From Tamarix chinensis (lineage: Eukaryota > Streptophyta > Magnoliopsida > Caryophyllales > Tamaricaceae): 64,000 nt of DNA. Below the pieces are notes generated by a model. The model worked only from the letters and a program-made list of their open reading frames with translations, was not told the origin of the DNA and ran no database searches. How positions within the stretch are numbered: position 1 is the stretch's first letter; every line of letters starts with the position of its first letter. A program made the position numbers and the translations under genes. The stretch lies in the NCBI GenBank assembly GCA_030549775.1, contig CM060172.1:123679122-123743121 (forward strand), in the 5' to 3' direction. This document shows, piece after piece, positions 50,760-61,729 of this stretch.

Positions 50760-52721
50760 TAGAGACAGACAATCATAAGATTAATATTGCATATGAAAGA
50801 ATTAAAATTATTAAATGTGCTTTATTTTCACAAATAAATAGTAAAGATATTTATAAATTTTAATAATAAAAAATATTGCGCTTTGAATCAAACAAAGATA
50901 TTTATAATTGATTATAATCTATTTGATAACTTAAAATATTTAATTACTTAAAAAAGATAATTTTATAAAATAAAGATGATCAAAACAAGACTATACAATG
51001 TATAATTATCATTTATTACATTGTATATATTAGATACAATGATAAGATTACTAGTAAAGATAAATAAAATAAGAATATTATATGTGTTTTATTTTTACAG
51101 AGGTAAATAATAAAGATATTTATAAGTTTTAACAATATTATATTTGATTGCTTAAAATATTTATAAATTTTACAAGTAAAAATATTAGATGTTTATCATA
51201 TATTATATTTAATTGATTACTTAAAATATTTGATTACTTAAAAAAAGATAATTTTATAAAATAAAGGTGAGAATAACAATAATATACAATGTATAATTAT
51301 CATTTATTACATTGTAAATATTAGATACAATCATAAGATTACTAGTAAAGATAAATGAACTAAGAATATTATATGTGTTTTATTTTTACAAAGGTAAATA
51401 ATAAAGATATTTACAAGTTCTAATTGTATTATATTTGATTGCTTTAAACATTTATAAATTTTACAAGTAAAAATATTAGATGTTTATCATATATTATATT
51501 GAATTGATTACTTAAAAAAAGATAATTTTATAAAATAAAGGTGAGCATAACAACAATGTACAATGTATAATTATCATTTATTACACTGTAAATATTAAAT
51601 ACAATACAATCATAAGATCACCAGTGAAGATAAATTAAATAAGAATATTATATGTGTTTTATGTTTACAAAGGTAAATAATAAAGATATTTAAAAGTTTT
51701 AAAAGTATCAATGTATTATATTTGAATGCTTTAAATATTTATAAATTTCAAAAGTAAAAATATTAGATATTTATCATATATTATATTTAATTTATTACTT
51801 AAAATATTTGATTACTTAAAAACATTATAATTTTATAAAATAAAGGTGAGCATAACAAGAATATACAATGCATAATTATCATTTATTACATTGTAAATAT
51901 TAGACACCATCATAACATTACTAGTAAAGGTAAATAAAATAAGAATATTATATGCGTTTTATTTATACAAAGGTAAATAATAAAGATATTTATAAGTTTT
52001 AATTGTATTATATTTGTTTGCTTTAAACATTTATAAATTTTACAAGTAAAAATATTAGATGTTTATCATATATTATATTTATTTGACTGCTTAAAATATA
52101 TGATTACTTAAAAAATGATAATTTTATAAAATAAAGGTGAGTAAAACAATAATATACAATGTATAATTATCATTTATTAAATTGTAAATATTAGATACAA
52201 TACAATCATAAGATCACTAGTAAAGATAAATAAAATAAGAATATTATATGTGTTTTATTTATACAAAGGTAAATAACATAGATATTTAAAAGTTTTAAGA
52301 GTATTGTATTTGAATGCTTTAAATATTTATAAATTTTACAAGTAAAAATATTATATGTTTATCATATATTATATTTAATTTATTACTTAAAATATTTGAT
52401 TACTTAAAAAAAGATAATTTTATAAAGTAAAGGTGAGCATAAAAAGAATATACAATGTATAATTATCATTTATTACATTGTATATCTTAGATACAATCAT
52501 AAGATTACTAGTAAAGATAAATGAAATAAGAATATTATATGTGTTTTATTTATACAAAGGTAAATAATTTATAAAAATAAAGGTGAGTATAATAATACTA
52601 TAAAATATATAATTATCATTTATTATATTGTATATATTAGATATAACCATAACATCACTAGTAAAGATAAATGAAATAATAATATTATATGTGTTTTATT
52701 TATACAAAGGTAAATAAAATA

Positions 52722-52752
<31 letters not shown>

Positions 52753-53480
52753 AGTTTTAATAGTATTATATTTGATTACTTTAAATATTTAGAAATTTTA
52801 CAAGTAAAAATATTATATGTTTATCATATATTATATTTAATTTATTACTTAAAATATTTGATTACTTAAAAAAAGATAATTTTATAAATTAAAGGTGAGC
52901 ATAAAAAGAATATACAATGTATAGTTATCATTTATTACATTGTAAATATTAGATACAATACAATCATATGATCACTAGTAAAGATAAATGAAATAAAAAT
53001 ATTATATGTATTTTATTTATATAAAGGTAAATAATAAATATATTCATAAGTTTTAAAAGTATTATATTTGATTGCTTTAAACATTTATAAATTTTACAAG
53101 TAAAAATAGTAGATGTTTATCATATATTATATTTAATTGATTACTTTAAATATCTTATTACTCAAGAAAAGATAATTTTATAAAATAAAGTTGAGCATAA
53201 CAAGAATCTACAATGTATAATGATCATTTATTACATGGTAAATATTAGATACAATACAATCATAGGATCATTGGTAGAGATAAATGAAATAAGAATATTA
53301 TATGTGTTTTATTTTTACAAAGGTAAATAATAAATATATTCATAAGTTTTAATAGTATTATATTTGATTGCTTTAAACATTTATAAATTTTACAAGTAAA
53401 AATATTATATGTTTATCACATATTATATTTATTTGATTACTTAAGAAAAGATAATTTTATAAAAATAAAGGTGAGAATCA
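50760..53480. repeat. ~290-bp AT-rich tandem array (about 9 units)
   Basis: The phrase AAGAATATTATATGTGTTTT recurs at about 51071, 51361, 51641, 51941, 52237, 52528, 52676 (short unit), 52994 and 53291, with a weaker copy at 50796. Typical spacing is 280-316 bp. Each unit also holds TATACAATGTATAATTATCA and GATGTTTATCATATATTATA. A (TA)n run sits at 52721-52748. This is satellite-like DNA inside a mobile element. Confidence 0.9.
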
Positions 53481-53984
53481 AGAGTTTATTCTGCTAAGAG
53501 TTTCTTTAAATAGGTGGATTAGGGGATGTAATGGAACACTTTTTGAAAATTATTTTACAGGCTTACAACTGGATGCTTGCCTTTTTTATTTTGATTTTTA
53601 TTTATTAATAATATATCTTATTATGATATCATTAATAAATAAGAATGTCTAGGGTAAAATTATGAAAATTAAGTACAATTTATAAAATACTATATTTTGA
53701 AAAGCTTTAAATGAATAATAAAATATGTGTAATTTATTATTATTATAATAATATATTTTGATATTTGATCGGGTTAATGTTGGGTCAGATCGGGTGATTG
53801 TCGGGTCGGGTCAATGTTGGGTCGGGTCGAAGCGGGTCGAGTCACTATCGGGTCGGATCAATGACGGGTCGGGTCGATGACGGGTCGCGGGTTAGGATCT
53901 GGTCGGGTTGAGTTTATTTTTATCGGGTTAGTTTCGGGTCAGGTCGATGTTGGGTCGGGTCAGGTACTGTACGCAACAGGTTGA

Positions 53985-54830
53985 AGAAAGAAAATACGCA
54001 CAACCAGGCAGTGCAAAAGTTGCACGACCGTGCAGCACTGCCCGAGAGAAAAAAAGGATGCATGGTCAGATGGTGCAAGGATTACACGACTGTGCAACGG
54101 GGTATCTGAGTGTTTGCACTATCATGCAACAGGCCATGCATATGTCGTGCACTCATAAACTCTGCAATGAACAAAGGGAAAGTGAAGTAAAAGAGGCGGT
54201 AGTCGGTAACAGTGGGCGACAACATTGAGGGGGAAGATTGGGGTGACCTTGGTGGTTGGTCCATCGGCCAAAGGGTGGCTAGTGGTGGCTTGGGTGGTGC
54301 TCAGTGGTGGATTGGGTGTTGTAGATGTTGAAAACAGGGAATAGGGAGGAAGAAGAAGGAGAAAGGAGAAGGAAGAAGAGGAGAAGGTTCGGGACTTGAT
54401 GGATGATAATAAAATGGAGGGTTGGGGGTATTTATACTAGTAGGTAGCATGTTAAGGAGGAGAAAAGGCATAAAAGTGACGACAAAAATGATGATGAAAA
54501 ATATGCCAAGAAGAAGAAGAAGAAGAAAGAAAGTGATAGGGGGATGGTGATGGTCGAGATGGAGGGGATTCATGCAACAAAGGCACAAGGGGGTGATGAT
54601 GGAGAAGAAACATGCACAGGAGGAGAAGGCAGGGAGAAGAAGGAAGAAGAAGAAATAAGAGGGTGGTGGGCCGGCAGGGTTGTGAAAACAGAGCAGCAGC
54701 AGCGAGAGGAGGAGGAAGAAGAAGAAGAAGAAGAATAAGGCACAATGGAGTGGTAGGGATGGTGATGGTGCATGAGGGAGGCATGTGGAGGGGGTGTAGA
54801 GGAAGCAAAAATTCTTACGCCACAAAATTC
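53985..54830. other. Rest of LTR C5: GCAC repeats and purine-rich leader
   Basis: 53985-54165 continues the GCAC/GTGC repeat. 54230-54800 is G- and GAA-rich on the plus strand, which is the C-rich leader of the minus-strand LTR. Proline/serine/leucine-rich frames here are products of that composition and not credible genes. Confidence 0.6.
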
Positions 54831-55171
54831 AGTGTAGAGAATAAGATAAAATAAAAGAAAAGAAAGAGGAAGAAAAGGGAAGAAGGAAGAAAAGAAAAGG
54901 AAAAAGAAAACGGAAGAGAGGGAAGGTTTACAGAATTATGATCATGTTAGAAATTTTGGGATTAGCCAAAATAACTTAAATTAGCAGAAATTTTAGCGGT
55001 TTTCGGTTTTGGTTTACGATATTCAGTTTATTTGAATCAAGGTTTTAGTTTTCGGTTAAAGTTTTGGAATTAAGAAATTTGGTTAAAGTTGACAATCAGA
55101 TTTATTGAGATTAGAGTAAAATTAGGGATAATGATACAAAATTAGGTTAAGCAATTTTTTCGGGTATTACA

Positions 55172-56375
55172 GTTCTTATTTACATGTAAGATGTGCTGCC
55201 CACATATTGAGTCTTGTTGTAAATGAGGGTTTGAAAGACTCTAGTGATCACATTCTTAGAGTTTGGTTTGCTATTAGATATATAAGGTCTTCTTTGGCTA
55301 GAATGAAAAAGTTTAAGACATGTGTTGAACAAGAGAAAATATAATCCAAAAAACTTATTTGTTTGGATGTGGAAACTAGGTGTAACTCTACCTATTTGAT
55401 GTTAGATGTTGCTTTGCAATTGAGGGAAGCTTTTGATTTGTTAAAAAGAGATTAAAAAGTATCGTGATGAGATTGAGAAGCTAAGAGGTGTGTCTACCGA
55501 TGATGATTGGGACCACATTCGTGTCTTACTTCCTTTATTAGAATCTTTTTATGATACTACTTTGAGAATTTTTGGTTCATTATATGTCACGAGGAATATG
55601 TATTTGCAAGAGATTGTTGTAATTTTGAATATGATTTGTATTGCATGTGATGGTGATAATTTTGATATGGGTATAATGGCTCTAAGTATGAAGAGAAAAT
55701 ATGATAAATATTGGGGAGGGTCCAAAAATACAAATGTGTTGCTGTTTGCTGCTGTTATACTTGACCCTAGGAGGAAGATGAAATATGTTGAATGGACAAT
55801 TAATAAGTATTTTGGCACTGAGGTTGGTTGTGAGCTGCTTGAAAAAGTTAAGGATACTTTAAAGAAGTTATTTGAGTTTTATGCTTCGAAGGTTCATTTT
55901 TTTTCAACTCCGCATCAATCATTGGTTTTGGTTGCATGTGAGATTGATTTTGGGTGTCATATGCTAAAAAATGTAAGAGATATGACTGGGAAATAATTTC
56001 AAGATTCTGTCCAAGCTATGGAGTCTTCTTTGTTTGCTTAAAAATCTGACTTGGATAGGTACTTAGAGGATAAATTACATGCTACTCCTGATGGTAGAAA
56101 TTTTAATATTCTTTCTTGGTGGGAGCATGATGGAAAGTGTTTTGAGGTTCTTGCTCTGATGGCCAATGATGTATTAGCTATGCCTAGATCGACTATTTGC
56201 ATATGAGTCTGCTTTGAACACCAGTGGTCATGTATTAGATTTATTTTGGAGTTCCTTGACTCTTATGATGGTGGAAGCTTTAATCTGCACTCAAGATTGA
56301 TTGCGATCATCTCGTGAGCCTCTTTGTGTTGAAGAATGTATCGAGGATCTTAATAAGATTGAAGTAGTTAATTGT
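55172..56375 (+). pseudogene. hAT transposase pseudogene, C-terminal half
   Basis: Continues directly from 46444 after the LTR. It opens with HVRCAAHILSLVVNEGLKD (about 55190-55245), the conserved hAT core motif. An intact 168-codon frame (55490-55996) covers the RNase-H-like domain: DDDWDHIRVLLPLLESFYD, then KYDKYWGGSKNTN and LDPRRKMKYVEW. The hAT dimerisation region follows: LDRYLEDKLHATPDGRNFNI, LSWWEHDGKCFEVLALMAND, then after a frameshift near 56200 AYESALNTSGHVLDLFWSSL and VEALICTQD (56208-56306). Stops after DLLKRD, near 56038, at about 56204 and after CTQD, plus the frameshift and the LTR, make it inactive. Confidence 0.9.
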
Positions 56376-57488
56376 ATTATTTTATTCTTATCATTTATTA
56401 TTAGTATTTTTTTTATTATATTATTTTGTTGTCTTTAATAATCATGTCATTTTAATTCAAGTCTATTTTTTTCCAGATGTTAAGTTCCTACCTTCTGTCA
56501 TGGAAATAGATAAATCGGATATCAATGAGTTTGATGACATATAATGTTGCCATGAATCAAATTATTATTGGTTATTGTTTTCAAGTATTTTCTATGCATG
56601 ACCTATAAAGTTATGTTTGTTCTGCTTTACTGTGACAGATTTGTAGCACTGGCTCGTAGGAGCTATGTAGAAGCTAACTTGAGTGTAGCTATGAAGGAAC
56701 ACTAGGAGTATGGAGCCAACTTACAGCTTGCTATTTTTTGGAAAAATTACTTCAATTAGGCATATATGTAATTAATTAGCAGGGAGAACTATTTTTTTTT
56801 ATGAATGTCATGCAATAATATTTAATTTGAGTAGGGGTATATGTAATTAGTTGTTGATGTACTTGGCCTAGTATATGTAATTTTTGGAAGGCCTGGTATA
56901 TGTAATTACTTCTTGCAGTATGTAGTGTAATTAAACAGGGACAAATATAATTAGTTCTTGCTATATCTGGTTTGGTATTTTTGGAAGACTAGTGTTAGTA
57001 GAGGCAGTTCATTTTGGAAAATTAGGGGCCTGACATATATTTTTGTATGGCTAGGATTTTTTTTAATGTTAGCATGTGTATGCTTTGTATATTTCATTGC
57101 TATGCTAGGCTGCTAGCTACTTGATAGTTAATGTTTATAAAGTTAATTACATGTTATATTTTGGATATGAATTTCTTGAATTTACTATAATAGTATATGG
57201 AGGATAATTTATTAAAATTTGTTGTATGCAGGTTGAGTAATTAAATAAGTGTTTATGTATTTTTTTTAATTATAGATTATACAACATACCGATAATGAAA
57301 GGAAATCGATTTTTTTTGCAATTATCGAATATATCCAAAATCCGATCCTATATTTCGGATATTCGGAACATCAGATATCCAGAGTATTCGGATGCAGATT
57401 TCGGATGTTGGTTATCCAAGATTCGATTGTATCGAATATCAGAAAAAATATCTATTCGGATGGGGATATCCGAAAATGCACACCCCTA
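56376..57488 (+). other. hAT 3' region and subterminal repeats
   Basis: AT-rich 3' region with TATGTAATTA words, then 57310-57480 with many ATTCGGAT/ATATCCGA motifs leading to the terminal inverted repeat. No gene. Confidence 0.7.
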
Positions 57489-57496
57489 ATCATAAC

Positions 57497-58181
57497 TCTA
57501 ACTTATCATTAAAATCTTGATCAACAAGTACTTAAAACTTTGTTCAAATGTAACAATTTACACATGATAAAATTTAAAAAAATACCAACTTTTACAAATT
57601 AATTGTTTAGAGTAGAAGTTTTCAATAGAATTGCTTGAATATTTTTAAGCATAAAATCTTGATAATTTATTTGTATTATTTTTTCTATTTTTACATATTA
57701 AATTTTTCTATTTATATCTCCTATGAATTTATTTTTAGACCAAAATTTTTAATATAAAATTTAAAAATGTTGAATTTTTTTTAGAAACACGTTATCCAAA
57801 TGAAGCCTAAAATGTCGATGAACAAATAAAGAGAATATATTACAAAATTATATTTTTTGTTATAAGATGGTACACACGCTTGGCGCATGACCTCCCCAAC
57901 CCATACGTACTCCTGGCTGGCGTCACCACGCAAACACGGCCACGGGGGAATCCGAGAAGCCCTCAATATCAATTCTATTTCGATCCAGGGTGTGAGAAAT
58001 GGAAGGAAAAGAAGAGAGGGCGCCAATAATTCGCAAAGCTTTTTGGCGCTCGTTAAGATAGACGAAAATTCATATAACTACTGCACAAGCAACCAACTCC
58101 ACGTTTTTTCCTTCTCTACTTCCCTCATCATCCCATTTCAATTTTCATCTGATCAACCAACCGTTAATTCCGACACCCGAA
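57497..58181 (+). promoter_or_regulatory. FGT1: FGT1 upstream region and probable 5' UTR
   Basis: The sequence changes from AT-rich (57497-57870) to a mixed, GC-richer block (57880-58181), which probably includes the transcription start and 5' UTR. No clear TATA box stands out. The hAT right end is only about 0.7 kb from the ATG, so the promoter of this gene may be confined to this interval or overlap the transposon. Confidence 0.5.
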
Positions 58182-58623
58182 ATGGGCCAACCATCTTTCC
58201 CTCCGCCACCTCCATCACTTCTACAACCACCGATGCCACCTATACCTGGCGGCAAAGCCAGCGGGGTTCCATGTCAAGTACGCTGCGCTGGCTGTCGTTT
58301 GATCTTAGCTGTCGCACCCGGAGTTATGGAGTTCGTTTGTCCAACTTGTCAATTGCCTCAAATGCTTCCACCGGAACTTACTTCTAACAACGTGCAATTG
58401 CCGACAAACCCTAACCCCGGACCCGAACCCGAACCCGCAAGTACCTGCTCACGGCATCGATCCTACCAAGATCCAGATTCCTTGTGCTAACTGTAAGGCC
58501 ATACTCAACGTGCCTCATGGTCTTGCGAGGTTCAAATGTCCTCAGTGCGATATAGACCTCGCTCTTGACGTATCTAAAATTAACCAGCTCTTGCCTGCTC
58601 CGCCCGTTGAAGAAGTCAACGAG
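58182..58623 (+). CDS. FGT1: FGT1 exon 1 (two LSD1-type zinc fingers; frameshift)
   Basis: Finger 1 ([19 protein letters not shown], then [15 protein letters not shown]) is read in the frame of the ATG. Finger 2 ([20 protein letters not shown], then [12 protein letters not shown]), preceded by the conserved [10 protein letters not shown], is in the +1 frame. The switch falls in the repetitive CCCGAACCCGAACCCGC around 58410-58441; the ATG frame would stop at 58488-58490. The exon ends EEVNE with donor GAG|GTTTCT at 58624. No GT-AG intron of plausible length repairs the frame. Confidence 0.85.
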
Positions 58624-60826
58624 GTTTCTGTTTTCTCTCCTATTTCCTTTCTTGAAATGCGATATTGCATTGAATTATGAGTAGTAAAGCTTCACTTTCT
58701 GTAATTCCTATCTTTTTTCATTCTTTCGTTGCCTTGGCTGTATTGAATTTTGATTTTGGTTATTATCGTAATCTCCTGCTGCCAAATTTAGCATAAGGAA
58801 CTTATAATATCATGTAAATTCTCAATGTCTAGTAGGTTTAGAGTTGATAATGAAAGTTAAGCCAATAATGGATAGTTAGTACTTATAATAGCACAACCAA
58901 AAGTTTGTGATTATGTGTTTCAGTTTTGAGGATTTCAACTCACGTAGCTACTGTTTAAGGGATGTTGTCACATCCTTGAATATCAAGAAGGAATCGACTC
59001 AATTTGCACCTAGTTCATTCATAGTTTCATGGCTGGCACTTCGTAGATTTGGAATTGATTTGAGGCTACTGATTTAGAATGATTGTCACGTGATTATGGT
59101 TTATACAACTTAAATTAGTCTGTTATCAAAGAGTTGATATTGGTTAATTTGTCAAATCGTGGATATATATGGGAAGTGGTAACCACACTATCCCTTTTAC
59201 TGTTTGCCTAGTATCTCCTCCATCGCTTTTCCGTCTTGTCAGATATATTCAGTGGAGTCTGAGCTCCAGAAACATTGGGTGGTCCGAGTGGTTCTGCTTA
59301 CTTATAGCCTCACACTGTCACACAAAGCTTGAAGTTTGATTGGCTCACATAAATTGTGGTTGACTGGTTGGGCTGCATGCGGTCTCAAACTGTTCTCTCA
59401 ATATGGATCACTTTGATATATAATGTTGTGTTGACTCCAACATCAACATTTAGCAAATAGCTACATGATGAGGGGCCTCGACACAAACCATCATTAGGAT
59501 GTTCTGGTGCCCCTACATTTTATTGGTTCATGCTGGTTTGCCCTTTTCAAGGAGCTTGAAGAATAATCTGCAATGGTAGCCGGCAATATTGTTATCAGGC
59601 TTATGCTATGCTTGTATCTGCATTGTCTAATGAATTGAGGTTTCTGTTGGAGTTCTTTGGGGATAATGCATGGATTGCATAGGGCTCACTGGATTAGAGA
59701 GAGGAACACCTTGTTCCAATTATGACCTATGGAAAGCAAATATTGGTTTGCTGGTTGATCTTTGTTCTCTCTTTTGGCATGTCTGTTCATATTTATTGCT
59801 TCTTCACTTCAAGCAGTTTTTTTGTCTTTCTGGTGCTCAAAATTTTCTAGTAGTTTATTAGAATATATGAGACGAACAGCCCTGCTGTATGTTTTTTGCA
59901 GAAAGATGTCTGTGGATGGCCATACTGTACTAGGTCTTCAATTTTTGATTATGATATTTCTAATGCTTATACTCTTGGTTGCCAGTAAATAGATGATCTA
60001 CTGATGTTTTGACTTCCAGTATTGTTTGCTTAGATTCTGTTGGAGTTCAAAACCTTGTTTCAGCATCTGAGGCAATTTGAGTACCTGTAATTTTATCAGC
60101 ACTTTTGTGCAACTTTGTTTCTTGTAATGAGAGCTATGTGCAGTTCTTTCTTGCATTAATTGGGCCATTTCATGCCTATTGTATATAAATATTTGTTCTA
60201 CTTCTATGTGTGTTTGTCAAATTTATTGGGAAGTATTTCAGGTTGCCATTGAGGTTGAGCGAGAAGAAGATGAAGGTGGCTTGGCAGGGGAAACCTTTAT
60301 GGATTATGTGAGTGCATTAGTTATTTCTTGGTCCTTGTTCACTTTGTTTCATCGTCGTCTTTATTTCTGTTGTTACTATTTTGCAACATTGAATATTTGC
60401 TACAAGTGAAGGTTAATAAGTGTTTACATATTATAGCGCCCTCCTAAACTGTCCATGGGCCCTCCCCATCCTGATCCTATTGTGGAGACATCATCCTTAT
60501 CTGCTGTGCAACCTCCTGAACCTGCTTATGAGTTAAAAATAAAGGATGAGTTGGAAGACTCAAAAACGTTGTCATGCCTTCAGATTGAGACATTGGTTTA
60601 TGCCTGTCAGGTTGCATTTACAACTAAGCTCATTTCTTATATGTGCAACTTCCCTTGAGCTATTACGCTGATAATCAATCTAAATTTTGCGTCAGAGACA
60701 TTTGCAACACCTTCAGAATGGGGCACGTGCTGGATTCTTTATTGGAGATGGTGCTGGTGTTGGTAAAGGTCGAACAGTTGCAGGATTGATATGGGAGAAT
60801 TGGCAGCGTGGGAGGAGGAAAGCAAT
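58182..60826 (+). CDS. FGT1: FORGETTER1 / strawberry notch homologue, 5' part (exons 1-4)
   Basis: In Arabidopsis FGT1 is a nuclear strawberry-notch protein (Helicase-C-like/SNF2-related) that works with chromatin remodellers to sustain expression of heat-memory genes. Four exons are visible with consensus splice sites: 58182-58623, 60242-60307, 60437-60610 and 60696-60826. They encode two LSD1-type zinc fingers, an acidic linker ([10 protein letters not shown]), the conserved [13 protein letters not shown] block and the Walker A region [20 protein letters not shown]. The start ATG gives [12 protein letters not shown], a proline-rich N-terminus ending in PIPGGK, as I recall for plant homologues. 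Two concerns: a +1 frameshift between the two zinc fingers in exon 1, and a copia element in the next intron. The rest of the gene lies beyond the window, so functionality is open. Confidence 0.9.
58624..60241 (+). other. FGT1: FGT1 intron 1
   Basis: 1,618 bp between GTTTCT and TATTTCAG. No repeat or nested gene recognised; open frames inside are short and unlike known proteins. Confidence 0.8.
60242..60307 (+). CDS. FGT1: FGT1 exon 2
   Basis: 22 codons encoding [19 protein letters not shown] and MDY, between acceptor TTTCAG and donor TAT|GTGAGT. This acidic block joins directly to EEVNE of exon 1. Confidence 0.93.
60437..60610 (+). CDS. FGT1: FGT1 exon 3
   Basis: 58 codons: starts [20 protein letters not shown], contains [18 protein letters not shown] and ends [13 protein letters not shown]. 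Acceptor ATTATAG, donor CAG|GTTGCA. This region precedes the helicase-like domain in strawberry-notch proteins. Confidence 0.94.
60696..60826 (+). CDS. FGT1: FGT1 exon 4 (Walker A)
   Basis: Starts [20 protein letters not shown] and continues [20 protein letters not shown] to [14 protein letters not shown] is the Walker A motif that binds the ATP phosphates. Acceptor GCGTCAG, donor AAT|GTGAGT; the exon ends in phase 2, so the next exon lies beyond the copia insertion. Confidence 0.94.
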
Positions 60827-61175
60827 GTGAGTTATAAGTACATAGAAGGACCAGACTTGTTGACTCAATTAATAGTGTCATGGCTATAAGGTTCTTGTAA
60901 AGAAGGGCCAGGTATAGGAGTGCAGTGCTTATAAATGCAGTGTCACTTGTATTTAAATATTCTTGAAAATTGGGTTTGATAAGGTTAGATGCAGAAAAGG
61001 TCTAAGTAGATATTAACATGAATGAATTAATGATCCTGTTAAATTGAAATGATTATCCAAAATTTGGAGTTTTCAAAAACTGTTCACATGGATTGGTAAG
61101 GTTCACATATATCACAGTTCTTTATGAAGCAAAGGAAAAATACTTTCTTATTGTTAAGGGATAGAGCTGATTGAT
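60827..61175 (+). other. FGT1: FGT1 intron 4, part before the copia element
   Basis: Ordinary AT-rich intron sequence after donor GTGAGTTATAAG. Nothing else recognised. Confidence 0.7.
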
Positions 61176-61471
61176 TGTTAATTAAATTATTAGTCAATTG
61201 TGTTGATTTAGAGAAAGTAGATTGATTGTATAATTAGTCAATTAGGGAGTTAATTAGAGGAAGCTGATTGATTGATTAATTAGTCAATTAGGGAGTCAAT
61301 TGATTGACTAGTTATTATTTGGAATAAGTTATTATATGAATGCAGATTTAGAGGGGTTAATTAGGGATGAAATTATTCTGTGTAAATTGTAAACTATGGA
61401 TTCTTATTTGTTATATAATAGATGACACACCCAACTTACTGGGCATTCAAACCAAAACATAAAAAATGTCA

Positions 61472-61483
61472 TGGTATCATAGC
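61472..61483 (+). other. copia primer binding site (tRNA-iMet)
   Basis: TGGTATCATAGC matches the plant site TGGTATCAGAGC at 11 of 12 positions and lies 12 bp after the probable LTR end. Confidence 0.8.
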
Positions 61484-61729
61484 CTTTTTTGATTCACCGT
61501 ATATTCAATAGTGTTGTTAGGTTTGCTTCTTTAGTTTGTATCACTGATTTCTTGGTATCCTTGTGGTCATTGGACTATTTTTCTGGGGTTGCTTGTTTGG
61601 ATTGTGGATGTTGTTTCTGTCATATCATTCGTTGGATGTTGTAGATTTGATTTGGAAGGCTGTCAACTTCCATCTTGTGGCTGTTTTGTCTTTGGTTTTG
61701 TTTGGTACTGGCATATTTTTTTGATTTTG

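Larger units (their letters stand above)
48305..53965. mobile_element. GGGTCGGGT-rich insert carrying a satellite array
   Basis: An insertion of about 5.7 kb splits the GCAC/GTGC repeats of C5. The left edge reads GGTGGCAATCGGGTCAGCGG, which recalls hAT-like ends of the GGGGTGGCAA type. GGGTC pentamers are dense at 48312-48340, 50297-50700 and 53760-53960, all in the same orientation. No matching inverted right terminus and no transposase were found. The middle is a tandem array (50760-53480), and a separate TIR element lies at 48341-50296. Class unresolved: a non-autonomous DNA element or a rearranged fragment. Confidence 0.55.
46440..55176 (-). mobile_element. C-type LTR (C5) inserted in the hAT transposase, TSD GTTCT
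   Basis: The insert spans 46445-55171. Its plus-strand left end TATAACACCACCAAATTT is the LTR 3' end in reverse, and its right end is CGGGTATTACA. Both flanks are GTTCT (46440-46444 and 55172-55176), and joining across them restores the hAT reading G-S-Y-L-H-V-R-C. Without the nested insert (about 48305-53965) the LTR is about 3.1 kb, similar to C2 and C3. It contains the palindromic block (46889-46907) and C-type repeats in reverse (CCACTATTATT...GTGGAAC, 47060-47470). A solo LTR on the minus strand. Confidence 0.9.
43372..57496 (+). mobile_element. hAT (Ac-like) transposon with nested insertions
   Basis: The element is 43380-57488. The left end reads TAGGGCTATGCA; the right end, reverse-complemented, reads TAGGGGTGTGCA, two mismatches in 12. 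The 8-bp flanks GTCATAGC (43372-43379) and ATCATAAC (57489-57496) agree at 6 of 8, an aged hAT target duplication. Inside each end, ATCCGAAT/ATTCGGAT-type words recur (43400-43510 and 57310-57480), as expected for subterminal transposase-binding repeats. It carries a split hAT transposase pseudogene. Without the nested 8.7 kb LTR it would be about 5.4 kb, normal for an autonomous element. Its right end is about 0.7 kb from the FGT1 start codon. Confidence 0.88.

Noticed and set aside
57887..58387. 166-codon plus-strand open frame overlapping FGT1 exon 1
   Set aside because: It runs in a different frame from the recognisable zinc finger, has low-complexity Ser/Thr content and starts in the probable 5' UTR; a shadow of exon 1.
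58392..58441. Mini-intron repairing the FGT1 exon 1 frameshift
   Set aside because: GT...AG here would be only 50 nt and leaves the wrong frame for the second zinc finger.
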